Assembly (NCBI GenBank): GCA_015680685.1
Contig: MNCI01018050.1
Coordinates: forward strand, 210,860 to 274,859
DNA length: 64,000 nucleotides
Direction: 5' to 3'
DNA from: Gnetum montanum
Lineage: Eukaryota; Streptophyta; Gnetopsida; Gnetales; Gnetaceae
Under the pieces are notes generated by a model. That model ran no database searches, was not told the origin of the DNA, and worked only from the letters and a program-made list of their open reading frames with translations. The position numbers and the translations under genes are program-made. Positions 1-11,883 of this stretch are shown here, in pieces (within the stretch, counting starts at the first letter, position 1; the number at the start of each line of letters is the position of its first letter).

Positions 1-240
1 CATCTAAATCATGTATTGAAAGCCATAAATTTGGTTTTATCTTTATCTAAAGTTTACAATTACGAGTTTATAAAAATTATTAAATATTAGATTTATTAAT
101 TTTTCTTTCATTTAAACCTAGTTTCTCTAATAAACCTATACTTAAATGTAGTAGCCTTTATGATAATGAGTTTTAAAGCTATAAAATTGATTCGTGGAAA
201 TATTAAGCTAACACATGAGGTTATAAGAAATAGATTGAAC
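1..240. other. AT-rich flank, nothing recognised
   Basis: AT-rich DNA with no open reading frame, repeat or RNA signal that I can support. Confidence 0.5.
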
Positions 241-400
241 AATGAGGTATTAGCCTAGTGGTAAGACACTTGATTTGGAAATTCCAAAACATAGGTTTGA
301 TTTTGGTGGACAACACTAGGTTATAAAGAGTTTTAATTAAACTATATATCTTGGGTTGTACTTATATTTTACACATTTTGGGTTCCAACACCCCTATAAG
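241..400 (+). mobile_element. tRNA-derived SINE, head type I
   Basis: The 5' part is tRNA-like. It has an A-box-like TAGCCTAGTGG near 252 and a B-box-like GGTTTGATTTT near 294, the two internal RNA polymerase III promoter elements. The body ends in a tail (TTGGGTTGTAC, then TTTTGGGTTCCAACACCC) shared with copies at 2284, 23927, 26583, 32324 and 49867. The copy is not a functional tRNA gene because the 3' half does not close an acceptor stem. Mobilisation would need LINE proteins supplied in trans. Family name not known to me. Confidence 0.75.
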
Positions 401-2283
401 AAAAAAATTGGGTTTCCATCTAGGTGAGGATCCATTCACATCTCATCATAAGTCTCATGAATTTTATGATTTTTGTGTGAAGATAATTTTTAAATATGTG
501 AGTAAGTCTAGTATCTTTAAAAAAGGTTTGAAGAGAAGAATTTTTATAATAAAGTTGAATTCCAAATTTTCTTATTTTTGGAAAGTAATGTTTTGTGATA
601 GCCATGCATATACCAAGTCTTTTCATATTCCATCTTCTTTTTACATGATATTAAGAATGGAAGAGTGTATTACTAGTCTTACTCCTATTTCAAGAAAGGT
701 TTTAATATAAAATAAAATAAAATAGCTTCAGTACCATAAATGTATGACCTTACATCCTAATATGCAACCTCTAAAACCCATATTTTTACCTATAAATTTA
801 CATTTCTTAAATGGCTTTATTGGCGAAGCCATCTCATCTTATATGCATAGTTTATTCTTTTGATGCATGCATTGGTAAATTAAAATTACCTCATATTTTT
901 TTAACAAAATTTAAATTTTAAAAATGATAATTTAATTTTAAAATTTATCTATTAGGAGAAACACCCAAATCTCCAAGCAACCAAAACATTCTTAGAAACC
1001 TTATAGCATAAGGATTCAAACAGAAGGAAGTTAACTAGAATACAAAATCATTAGACCAAAAGAACTATGAAGTAGCAAATGAAAGAAAAAATTTTAAATA
1101 GTAGAAATGTTAAACAATTATATATTTAAAAAATAATAAAAATAATTTAAACCCAATGATAGAGGCTTCAATGTTTAGCAAATTCAATTGCATGTAGCCT
1201 TCCTTTGTGGTAAAATAAAATCTACAATGTGAAATCTTAACATTCTTTTTTACTAAAAAAAATTTAAAGAATAAACTCTAAACATTCTTTTGTGATCATA
1301 AAATATAAGATTTCGTCAACTACCTTGTCTTTTTCTTCACTTGCTTTGTGATAAACAATTATGCATTGTTTTTGAAAAAATAGCCATGCATGAAGTATAT
1401 TATTTTGCTACCTTCACCTCACTCCAATATCATATGCATAAGCATAGTTACAACTATTGAAATATTATATGCACAAGTATAATCACACATTACTTAAAAA
1501 AAGGATTCATAATAAAAAATTTAAATAAATCCTTTCCTTCATGAACTGAAAAATTGCTAACCATTTTGAATTAAAATGCATGTTGCCTTGAATGGTGTCT
1601 TGATTGTTTAATCATGGATTCATATTGCAAACTATTTTTTTTCATGAAAATGATACTATTCTCTTGTATATTTATGTAGTTACTATCTTTCTTTACTCTA
1701 CTATTATGTTAAGAACTCATTCTCCTTTTGTGTTATCTCTTTTTTCCTTCACATAGTTTAGATCGATAGAATCTAGAAAGTTCTTTTTTTCCAAGTTTTT
1801 ATGTAACATTATGAATTTACATCCATCAATATGACATGATACACTTTTTTTTGGAATTTTTGAAATGTGACTATAGATTACATTAAACTCTGAGATTTAT
1901 TACGTTGACTCAAATGAGTTTGTCCAAAAAAATAAGTATCAAGTAATTACTTTAGCTACAACTTACCATTGTAAACATTACTAGAAATAATTTAATGATG
2001 TCACATAAAAAAAGGAAATAACAAATGATAATTGAAAATTAAAAAAAAAACCTACATAGGATGAATAATGTCCACTAAATTAACAAGAGAGGAAGCAACA
2101 TAAAATTGTAGTTGTGTCATTAAGCAATCATTATTGAAAGTCATACTATATTATCTTGACAATCATAATAATCTAGAGATGAAGCATCATATTGAAAAAT
2201 ATAAGTACTATTTAATAAGTGGTAGACATATTGCTATTAAGTATTAGATATATTTGCTAATGGTATACTTATAAAAATTTAAT
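401..2283. other. AT-rich intergenic DNA
   Basis: AT-rich sequence with many homopolymer A/T runs. An apparent 119-codon ORF starts inside the SINE and runs to 710, but has no recognisable motif and looks like chance. I see no gene, repeat pair or structural RNA here. Confidence 0.5.
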
Positions 2284-2440
2284 AATGAGGTATTAGGTTA
2301 TTAGAAAGACTCTTAATTTGAAAGCTTCAAGTCACGAGTTTGATTCTAGTAATGCTAAGCTATAAAATTCTAATTGAACTATACATCTTGGGGTGTCCCT
2401 ACATTATAACTATTTTTGGGTTTCAACACTATCATAAGAA
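2284..2440 (+). mobile_element. tRNA-derived SINE, head type I
   Basis: This is a second copy of the SINE at 241. It has the head AATGAGGTATTAGG, a B-box-like GAGTTTGATTCT near 2336, and the tail CTTGGGGTGTCCCT followed by TTTTTGGGTTTCAACAC. The anticodon-arm segment (TTGAAAGCTTCAAG) pairs with itself and is the type I version. Divergence from the 241 copy shows an old insertion. Confidence 0.75.
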
Positions 2441-2911
2441 ATAGAAAAAGCAAAAGTAAAGCAAATATCCTCTTAAGCTAAAATTCTCAAATACTGGTTT
2501 TTATTATGAGACCTAAAAGGGATGCTTGTAGAGGTAAAATTCCTTAAATATTTTCAATCTAACAAAATAAAAGATTGAAAGGACAAGTGTATAAGGATCA
2601 TGAAGTTGAAATTAAAAGAAAATGCATTTCATTTATATGATTTGGCTAAACCTTATTATTGAAGATCCAATTTGCAACAAGATATATACAAAAAAAAAAA
2701 AAAGAGAAAACATCCATAGTTCAATATATATTCATTGTAAATACTATTAGGGACTTTTTCTACTCCATGAAATGATAAGAAAAATAACTTTCAAATAAAG
2801 AAATAACATAAAAGTTATATTTGGTTAGAATACAAAAAAAAAGGTATCATTGAGATTGAAACCCTTTAATGGATACAAAATTGGAAAGAGCTACCAAATT
2901 GTAATTTATTA
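2441..2911. other. AT-rich intergenic DNA
   Basis: AT-rich spacer with an A14 run near 2691-2704. Nothing recognisable. Confidence 0.5.
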
Positions 2912-3920
2912 AACGAAGCAGGTTCACTCCAATAATTAAATCACCTTCAATGCACTAAATCTAGATATTATGCAAAGACAAAAATTCTTGCTAGAAATCA
3001 AGAACACTAGCTATCTTTCACTAATTTATTAGAAGATTACAATAGGGTTCACAAAACCCACAAGCATTCAAAACTTGTCACACTCAATTGATATTGCACA
3101 ACATGAGGCTCTACAACCATACAATTATTGTTCTCAATGTAAGACATAACCAATAGAAATCTCTTTCACAACTCGTGACTGAGATGTCAACTCACAAGTG
3201 AGATACCAAAGAATAGAACATATAGACCAACACACCACAAGCTTATCTTGGAGTTGTAATCACCAATTGCACTCACCCAATGTGTTCAACCACTCTCTCT
3301 TGCTTAGCTCTATACTCTTGAAAGCTTTTTTCTCTTACTTTTGTGCATAGATGTACTCTCCCTTATTTCATCTTCATGGATGGAGACCCACATATTATAG
3401 AGATCCAAAATCCTAGGAATCTTTCTAATCACCTTCCTAGATGTTTCCCACAAGGATCTAAAGTCCTTCAAAACTTTTCTAATTGAAAAGCCACATTGAA
3501 GCTTTTTCCCTAACCATCTGAGATGTTTCTAGCTTTGATGGGATGTCTATTGTGAAAACCAAACTCTTGAGTGAGATGTCTACTATTTTTGGTAGTTGTC
3601 TCAACTAGTCCTGAGATGTCTAACTTTCTAGTGAGATGTCTAACTTGTAAGTTTGAAAAATAGAAATGCTCATTTTGATGCTTGGGACCTTCAGATGCCT
3701 CCAAAAAGTCCCCATAGATCCTAGAACCTTCCTTGACTCATAAAAATGAGTTCAAAACACCTCAAAACATGACAAAACATCCAACAATGATCATCACCAA
3801 ACTTAACATTAGAAGACATACAAAAATAGGATACACTCATCCAGGTGTTCTTCAAGCACAAAACTTGCAAAAACAACTTGTAGGAAAAAGCACAAGGAAA
3901 TTAGAAGAGGTGTTCCTACA
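2912..3920 (-). repeat. 3' LTR of gypsy element (left)
   Basis: Aligns with 8622-9668 along nearly its whole length, for example GCATTCAAAAC near 3065 and AAAAACAACTTGTAGGA near 3869. It contains at least five copies of an AGATGTC(TA)-like motif between 3180 and 3650. A TATA-like CTATAATATG lies on the minus strand near 3392-3401. The ORFs read across it are chance ORFs. The exact inner end is uncertain by several bases. Confidence 0.8.
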
Positions 3921-4179
3921 TTAGCTCTTCCATACTTCAAAAGGTGAACTCATGTGAAAAAGGGAGTAGGGGTTTAAGTGATCTCCCAATCAAAAAGTTT
4001 GATTTCATGGACCCATACAACATCATCAATGGATTGATCCTTTCAATAGATTAATTATTCATGCTTCTTGACTTCCCAAGCGTAAGAAGCTTCTCCTTTC
4101 TTGAGTACATTTGTATTGCTCTCCATTAAATGCTTGGACCAATTAATATCCCCCTTCAACTCATCAATTCTATCTTATA

Positions 4180-7100
4180 TGGTCTTCTCATTAGCTGGTC
4201 CATGATAGTGTACGAGATCTGAAACATTAAACACAAAAGACATACCAGCATCATTTAGTAAATCAATTTCAAAAGCATTATCATTAATCTTAGCCTTGAT
4301 TTTGAAAGGCCTCATCTTCTTAGCTTTCAATTTGGATAAGTAACACTTTCCAATATCTTCTTCTTCAAGTACACCCAAACCAAGTTACCAATAACAAAAT
4401 TAGGCTTCCAATTACATTCATTTCTCTTAAGGGATCTCTCTTTATCCTTCTGCTCAAGATTTGATTTTACTTGGTCATGGCGATCCCTCATCTCTTACAC
4501 AAAATCAACACCAAGTTGAGCTTAACCATTAATTCTCTTCAAAGTATTCACCATCTTTGGAAAATACTCATACTTCATCTCAAATGGGCTTTTGCTAATA
4601 GTAATATGAAAAGTATTATTATATAAAAATTTATCATGACACAATAGGTTTTTCCACCTATTTGGCTATCCATCATACAAACACATCAATATGTTTAGTA
4701 TGGATTTATTTACCACTTCCATTTGCCCATTAGATTAGGGATGATATGCAATAGAAAAATTCAACTTTGTCCCTAAAATATTCAAAAGAGATCTCAAAAA
4801 GTGACTTGTAAATTTAAAGTCTTTGTCACTAAGAATAGCCAAATGAATACTATGCAACTTCATAACATGTTGGAAGAAAAATTTGCAACATGAGAGGCAT
4901 TACTCATCTTCTTACATGGAATAAAATGTTCTATCTTGGATAACCTATTCAACACAACAAAAACTGCATCATTCCAATTTTGGTCTTTGGAATATCACTC
5001 ACAAAGTCCACTAACACACTTTATCACGGACCTTTGAAAATTGGCAAAAACATATAGTATCCATTCACATATTTACCTCCTTTGAACTTCTAACATGTTA
5101 AGCACTCCTTCACAAAATTTGAAACTTCTATTGCCATACCAAGCCAAAAATAATTCCTAACCACAAGTTTCAATATTTTATTCCTACCCATATAACTTTC
5201 CATGCCACTATAATGCTTTTCAAATAAAACTTTGTTCCTAAAATCATAATTAAGAATACATACCTTCCCATTCTTAAATAATAATTCATCTTAAATATGA
5301 TAGTTCATCCTTTGGTATATTCTATTCATCAACAAATCTTTGAGGCTTCTTCAAACCTATCAAAAATTAATATCATGCTCATAAAAAGAACCAAAATCAC
5401 CCATACTTTCCACATGAGGTATGTTGAAATTTATCACATGCATCCTGGATAATGCATCAGCCACCACATTGGCATTTTTACTTTTGTGATTTAACACAAA
5501 ATTGAACTCTTATAATTGTTCAACCCACTTCATGTACTTTACACTCTACTTCTTTTGTGAGTATAGAAATTAAAGTGCCTTGTGGTCCATCATCAAAGTG
5601 AATTGTTTTGGAAATAAGTAATGCCTATAATGCTTGATTGCTTGAAGAATAACATACAAATGCTTTTCATATATGTTATATTTTTACCTTGACTCATTCA
5701 AATTTTTTAAAACTAAAGTAGCATGCCTACCTTCTTGTGAAAGTACCCCACTAATGGCAATCCCACTTGCATCCACCTCCACTTGAAAAAGCTTCTAAAA
5801 ATCTAGAGTTGCAAGCATCGGTTCACTGGTGATCTTTGCTTTCAACAAGTCAAAACTCCCTTAGGTTTCATTATCCCATATTAATCATTTATTTTTCTTT
5901 AACAAATCCAACATAAGCCACAAAATACCACTAAAAATTTTGATGAAGTGTCTATAAAATCCTACTAAACTAAGAAATGATCTTACCTTCCCAACATTCT
6001 TAGTAGTTGGCCAATCCCTTATAGCCTTTACCTTGGTAGGTTCCATCAAAATTTGATTCTTAGAAACTTCATGCTATAAATATATGATTTCCCTCTTGAA
6101 GAAATAACATTTCTTCATATTGATTACCAATTGTGCCTCCTACAAATTAAGGCACACCATCCTCAAGTGATTCAAGTGCTCTTCCTCATTAGAGGTATAC
6201 ACCAAAATATTATCAAAAAATACAATACAACACTTACCAATCAAGTCCTTCAATACATCATGCATTATTTTTATGAAAGTAGTAGGTGCATTCTTGAGCC
6301 CAAATGACATCATCAACCACTTAACCAACCCATTCGGTGTTTTGTGCCTAATTTTGATTTGATGTTAACCACTCTTCAAATTAATTTTGCTAAAAATATT
6401 TGCATTGGTAAAGACATCAATGATATCATCCTTACTTGGAATAGGAAATTTGTACCACACTAGTATCCTATTCACTACTTGGAAATCAATGCACATCCTC
6501 CATTCATTGCTATCCTTCTTCAGCACTAGCACCACTAGAAGTGCATAAGGTGAAATGGATTCCCTCACAAAGCCATTTGCAAGTAATCACTGTACTTGAC
6601 TTTGCAATTTAGACCTCTAATTTAGTGTCATTCAGTAAGATTTATCATTTTTAATGGAAGTACTAGAAATAAATTCAATCTAATACCTTGCATTCATCAT
6701 TGGTGGTAGTCCATCCAATTCCCCCTTGAACACCTTGGGAAATTTTTCCTTCAAGACTAGCACACCTATAGGAAGTTCAACTTGCATATCATCGTGGTTA
6801 GTAGTAACTATTATCATACTAATAAAATCAAAATTGGTTTCATCATGCTCCTTAATATATTCCTTCTCTCCTAGAAGGATTAAGGAAGTATTAAGTGGGC
6901 TTTGCTACCTCTCTTGTTTAGCTATCATAGGAATCAAATCATGGATTTCATCAGGTCTAACAACACTCCATACATTTCTTGCTTCATCAAACTAAACACC
7001 ATTGTAAAAATTACAAGTTATGCTAAGAATTACATTAGCACAATCTATCAAAAGCACATCACATTTCACAACATCATGAAAACATCCAATTTTAAATTTC

Positions 7101-7230
7101 AAGGTACACTGTTCCCATACCTCTTGGGAAAAATATTTAGAAAACTAATGCACCTTATAGGATCTAGGATAAGGATTATTTACCAAAACCAATTTTCTTG
7201 GACTCCCCCATTGATCAAAACATGAATCCA
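4180..7230 (-). pseudogene. gypsy pol pseudogene (protease region, RT, RNase H, integrase)
   Basis: Read on the minus strand, the order is a degraded protease region (about 7230-6750); RT fingers and palm (6568-6140) with MCIDFQVVNR, FSKINLKSG and MSFGLKNAPTTF; RNase H (about 5850-5450) with VDASG and a DALSR-like end; the integrase core (about 5100-4480); and an integrase C-terminal segment (4470-4175) with VWVYL, PFKIKAKINDNAFEIDL and FNVSDLVHYH. The usual YIDD active site reads FFDN (codons about 6214-6209), so one catalytic Asp is lost. Many in-frame stops mean it cannot encode a working polyprotein. Confidence 0.88.
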
Positions 7231-7439
7231 TTTCCCACTAAGCAAAAAACTAGCCCCAATCCAAAACAACAATTTCCTATTAGGATGATCTTCTCTATTG
7301 ATATTCCACATGTATGCACAAGAATTTAATTTATAAACATCCTCTATCTTTGGAGCATTAGGATCACCTCTCTATAAATCTTGGCTTGATTTCTCCCCCA
7401 CATCCATGGTTTGCACATATTTAACCTTGAATGCCTTGT

Positions 7440-8515
7440 GAAGTTGACATTTCCACTACTTATGTCCCAATTCTTCACATTGGAAGCATTGTAGTTTTGA
7501 TAACCTACTACCTTAACCCTTGTGTCCCTTGCCTTGGTCCTTCTTAGCTTTACCCTTGTCATCAACTCTTATAGTCTTCTTGTCTTAGTATCCCTCCTTG
7601 TCTTCAAATTTAGACATCAGTCCCTTCTCTTTTCCTTTGGAGGTTTGGTTGCTCATGTTTCTAAATCCAACTAATTTCATCGTAGCTTGGAGTGTCAAAT
7701 CATATGCCTCAACAAAATTTTGTGGTTCATAAAAGAACAACTCTTGTTATTATGTCATTTTGAGATCTCCTAGAAAGATTGAATCTTGCTCCAAGTCCTT
7801 CTACTTTATCTTAGCTTGATGTAATAGATTATAAAATTTGATGTAGAATTATTTGACATCCTTGTCACATTACCTTAGGAATTTCAACTTCATAATTATT
7901 TCTTATCTTTGATGAGATTGTTAAAATCTCCTTTTCAACCTGTATTTCATCAAATCTCAATCTATGATAGGTTCACCTTTCATAACCTTGAAACTCATTT
8001 TCCTAACAAGTAGAAGTCATACCTTTTAATTTGGATTCAACATTAGGTACCCTCAAGTTATTTGGTACCTCTTCCAACTAAAAATGCTTCTCAAGTGTCT
8101 TCATCCAACTTACAAAAGCATTGGTGTCATCTACATCATTTAAAGTCTTCAACTATATGTATGGAAGTTTTGAAGTATTTTTGAATATTCTAGCAAGACT
8201 TAACTCATATTTATTGTCAAGCTTACTTGAATAAGTATTGAATACCACTAGAGTCCTTGGAGTTCTTGTTTGAGGAATAGGATTTCCTCCATTGAAATCC
8301 TTGGCCGATGGTTTCCTACACTCCCATAGCTAGATTGATCATCCTCTTCATGCAATTCATCTCCACCTGGTTGTGAAACTTATTTATTTGAATGTACATG
8401 CTCTTCACCTCCATGGTTTTGGATATGGCTAGGACAAGCATTTCTGTCTACCTTTGCACTAATCTTATCCATTCAAGAAATCATCATCTAGAAGATGGAT
8501 TTCATGCTCACCATG
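7440..8515 (-). pseudogene. gypsy gag pseudogene with CCHC zinc knuckle
   Basis: The minus-strand reading from the ATG near 8515 has Gag-like segments, a basic Lys-rich stretch (about 7590-7500) and a nucleocapsid zinc knuckle near 7440-7490. The knuckle reads CFQCEELGHK, then a stop, then WKC, which fits C-x2-C-x4-H-x4-C interrupted by one stop codon. Gag would assemble particles and bind element RNA. Several frame breaks upstream make exact limits uncertain. Confidence 0.75.
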
Positions 8516-8602
8516 GTACAATTCAAATTTTGCACCTATTTCTTCTTGGGTGCTATATGAACTTAAAAAAATGCTCAACTAATTTCCAAGAAATAATAAA
8601 AC

Positions 8603-8617
8603 TAAGCTCTAATACCA
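8603..8617 (-). other. Primer binding site, initiator-Met tRNA type
   Basis: On the minus strand, TGGTATTAGAGCTTA starts three bases after the 5' LTR end (CAGCA). It resembles the plant initiator-Met tRNA 3'-end complement (TGGTATCAGAGC) with one mismatch in the first twelve bases. It fixes the element as minus-strand and the right LTR as the 5' LTR. Confidence 0.8.
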
Positions 8618-8621
8618 ATAA

Positions 8622-9668
8622 TGCTGAAGTAGGTTCACTCTAATAATTAAATCACCTTCAATGCACTAAACCTAGATATTATGCCAAGTCAAAAAGTTTT
8701 TTCTAGAAAACAAAAAAAAAACTATATATCTTGCATTATTTTATTAGAGGATTACAATAAGGTTTACAAAGCCCACAAGCATTCAAAACCTATCATACTC
8801 AACTGATATTATAGAGCACAAGGCTCTACAACCACATAATAGATGTTCTCAATGCAAGAAACAACTAATAGAAATCTCTCCCACAAACTAGGACTAAGAT
8901 CTCAACTCACAAGTAAGGTAAAAGAGAATATAGCACATAGACCAATACACCACAAGCTGATCTTGGAGCTACAATCACCAATTTCACTCATCCAATATGC
9001 TCATCCACCATCTCTTACTTTGCTCTCTACTCTTGAAAGATTTTTCCTCTCACTTTTATGCATAGATGCACTCTCCCCTCTTTCTTCTTCATGGATGTAT
9101 ACATACATATCATAAAGATCCAAAATACTAGAAACCTTTCTATTTGCCTTCCTAGATGTTTTCCACATAGATCTGGAGTATTTTGGATGTTTGCCAATTG
9201 AAATGCCATGCTGGAGCTTTTTCCCTCATCATCTAAGACATCTCTCACTTTGTTGGGATGTCTACTATGAAAACCCAACTCTCAGGTGAGACGTCAACTA
9301 TTTTTGGTAGATGTTTCATCTGGTCCTAAGATGTCTACACTTTTAGTGAGATATCTTGGCTTAGACATCTAACTTTCTAGTGAGAAGTCTAACCTATAAG
9401 TGCCAAAAATAAAAAACCTCATTTTGATACTTGGAACATTTGGACACCTCCAAACAAGTCCCCATAGATCATGGAACCCCACTCAACTCATTAAAATAAG
9501 TCCAAAGTACCCTAAAACATCCCAGAATATCTAGAAATCATCATCAACAAAATCAACACAAGAAGACATACAAAATTAGGACACGCTTGTTCATGTCTTC
9601 TTCAAGTGCAAAACCTACAAAAACAACTTGTAGGATAAAGCACAAGGAAATTGGAAGAATGTTCATAA
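8622..9668 (-). repeat. 5' LTR of gypsy element (right)
   Basis: Partner of 2912-3920; begins TGCTGAAGTAGG on the plus strand. AGATGTCT-like motifs and the reverse form AGACATCT recur between 9230 and 9400. It has diverged from the left LTR by many substitutions and small indels, so the insertion is old. The right boundary, near TTCATAAACCA, is tentative. Confidence 0.8.
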
Positions 9669-9669
9669 A

Positions 9670-10287
9670 CCATTAAAATATCTTTAAAAATTATGATGAT
9701 TTTACCATATTTGCTAGGTTCTTGGGATTGGGAGGTTTCAATTTGCTTCACTAGTGACAAAGATGAAATTGACAAACCCTTCATTAGAGATGTTGATGCT
9801 TATAAATTGATTGTGTCTTGAAGAGTGTAGGTTTCCTAGATTGGAGTGAATAACATTAGATTTCTAAATCATTCATGGATTCAAGTACATGAAAGAAACT
9901 TGATCTACAAAGAAATCCATTTACAAAATTGGTAAAGATGTCAATCACTATAAAATTGAGTCTAGGGTGACTTCAACTTAGAAATTGAAAGGGTAAGACC
10001 ACTATATGTTATGTCCTTAGGCACTATGAATATGAAAATGATGGATTCTACAAGATAGTGACTAGATCACAGATGTCACTGTACTCACGTCCATTCTCAA
10101 GGTTTTGATAATTAATCACAACAAGAAATGTGATGATCGATGGCTTCAAATTTCATTTCTTCTACTTCTTTTATAATACTTACACTTAACACTTTTTATT
10201 TTATTAACCTTCATTGGGGAGTAAATGTTGTTGGATCCTAAAATAAAATTAATAATAAGAAAATTTAGAGCCCATTACAAGCTTGAC

Positions 10288-10289
<2 letters not shown>
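9670..10289. other. Intergenic DNA with weak coding-like stretch
   Basis: Outside the gypsy LTR. Around 9980-10110 one plus frame is briefly open but matches nothing I recognise. No gene call is justified. Confidence 0.4.

Positions 10290-10349
<60 letters not shown>
10290..10349 (+). repeat. (TG)30 microsatellite
   Basis: An uninterrupted TG dinucleotide run of 60 bases. Such runs are length-polymorphic and can adopt Z-DNA. No gene is adjacent. Confidence 0.98.
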
Positions 10350-10350
<1 letters not shown>

Positions 10351-11277
10351 ATAATATAGAAAGAAATTTTTGATTTTATAATTTTCTACTAAAATAGATG
10401 TACAACCTTACAATTGATACTTTAAAAAAGAAGGAGAGAAAATTAACTATTAGGAGGAAGAAATGTTTTAGTCCTAACAAAATTTACATAATTTTTTAGC
10501 ACCCATACTTGAATTTAAAATAGCATAAGGTTTGAGATGGCTTAATACCAATATTTGTTTCAAACCAAGAAAGTGGTATCATTGGTGGAAGATCTTCATC
10601 TCATCACTTGTTATTGATCTTAAGTTAAGAATAATTACCATAATTATTTTTGGTTGACTAAGTTTTTGAGAGAAAAATAAATAAAAAGATGGACTATATG
10701 ATGATAGGTCATGGGTTCAAGCTCTACTCTAAAACATATTCCTAAAAAAGATAAAATAAAAAAGACATCTTATAAATGCTATTGACTAGATAGAAACATT
10801 CTTAAATGTTAATCTCTTTATCCTAGGACCTATGTATTATATGAGTGATGTTTAGACCAACATCTAGTTCCTAAGCTAAAATTGTATGTAAGTGTAGTTA
10901 CATTTGGGAATACAAGGAACATTGAGATAGTATTAAAATATCAAAACTTATAAATTAACAAAACCAAAGAGATATTATGCCAATGTTGTATGCATTGCAA
11001 GATGAAAAAATTGATTAAGCTTGATGATAATTAAAATAATCAACTAAGCAACATAAGTGCATGGCCAAGGGTTAACCTCTTATATAAATATTATGAGGTC
11101 ATCTATGTAATATGAGATTTATAAGTATCATTTATATAACATAACTTTCTTTAATTAATCAATATTTAAGATCTGCATCCAAGAAAACTTTGGGATAAAA
11201 TTCACTAGTATAGATGATATTTTAAAGAAAGAAAACTTATACTAATCTTAATAAAGAGAAGATGTTTCATTAAAGTC
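10350..11277. other. AT-rich intergenic DNA
   Basis: AT-rich. Near 10700-10720 there is a B-box-like GGGTTCAAGCTC without a clear A-box partner, possibly a worn SINE head. Nothing else seen. Confidence 0.4.
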
Positions 11278-11282
11278 TTAGT
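11278..11282. repeat. Target-site duplication TTAGT (left)
   Basis: TTAGT directly abuts the left copia LTR and is repeated exactly at 22640-22644 beyond the right LTR. Five bases is the usual copia target duplication. Confidence 0.9.
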
Positions 11283-11762
11283 TGTTAGAATGAGCATAGC
11301 AAATAGGATGAGGAGGATTGAAAGCTTTGTGGTTAAAATTGAGAAATACTTGTGATATTATGAAATATTGTGAGATCATGTGAAATAATTAAGAAATTGA
11401 GAAATTAAATTGTGAAAATTAAATGATTGGAAAATTCATTGTGAAAATTTTAAACTGGAAAAAACTTGAAAAATATGAGAAATGCTAACTTCTTCTATTA
11501 TTTTAAAAAAATCATTACAACAATCTCTTATCATAAAATCTTTTAATTGCTTCTATAAGAAAAGGAAAAACAAATTCAACATGGCTAAGTTCAACTCATC
11601 ATAACTAACCATTAAGTACTAGAAAAAATTTATTTAAAAAAAAAACCTTACATGGCAAAAAACGTTTTAATAATTAAAAAAGTTACTAACCCAAAAAACA
11701 TATTTTTAAGATAATTATTCAAACTATGAGAAAAAAATTTCTACACTACACAATACTCAACA
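11283..11762 (-). repeat. 3' LTR of split copia (left)
   Basis: Begins TGTTAGAATGAGC and ends ACTCAACA. It aligns with 22145-22639 through long shared blocks, such as TTGAGAAATACTTGTGATAT, AATTAAAAAAGTTACTAACCC and AATACTCAACA. Differences are mostly substitutions and short indels. Confidence 0.93.
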
Positions 11763-11773
11763 TTCCCTCATTT
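11763..11773 (-). other. Polypurine tract of split copia
   Basis: On the minus strand, AAATGAGGGAA lies immediately before the 3' LTR. This is where plus-strand cDNA synthesis would be primed. Placement and base composition support it. Confidence 0.7.
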
Positions 11774-11883
11774 AGTATTGAAATTGGTTTGAGAATAGAT
11801 AAATTAGAAACTCAAAGATCTTTCTTCTTATTATCTACTTTGCATATATTAATCATATTTGAAATATAATCAATTCGATAAGC

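Larger units (their letters stand above)
2912..9668 (-). mobile_element. Ty3/gypsy LTR retrotransposon, minus strand, decayed
   Basis: Two similar ~1 kb terminal repeats (2912-3920 and 8622-9668) flank a coding region that reads on the minus strand as gag, protease region, reverse transcriptase, RNase H and integrase. RT before integrase is the gypsy (Metaviridae-type) order. A primer binding site resembling the initiator-Met tRNA complement lies just inside the right, 5' LTR. All coding parts carry stops and frameshifts. The outer LTR ends are only approximate and I could not find a convincing target-site duplication. Confidence 0.88.

Noticed and set aside
241-320. tRNA gene candidates at the SINE heads
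   Set aside because: A- and B-box-like sequences are present but acceptor stems do not close, and the same head continues into a repeated non-tRNA body.
351-710. 119-codon plus-strand ORF and an overlapping 68-codon minus ORF
   Set aside because: The plus ORF starts inside the SINE tail, neither has a motif, and they shadow each other in AT-rich DNA.
3510-3924. ORFs on both strands inside the left gypsy LTR
   Set aside because: They fall within a terminal repeat and are not conserved as ORFs in the partner LTR.
10690-10750. Possible further SINE head (GGGTTCAAGCTC)
   Set aside because: No convincing A box and no family tail.
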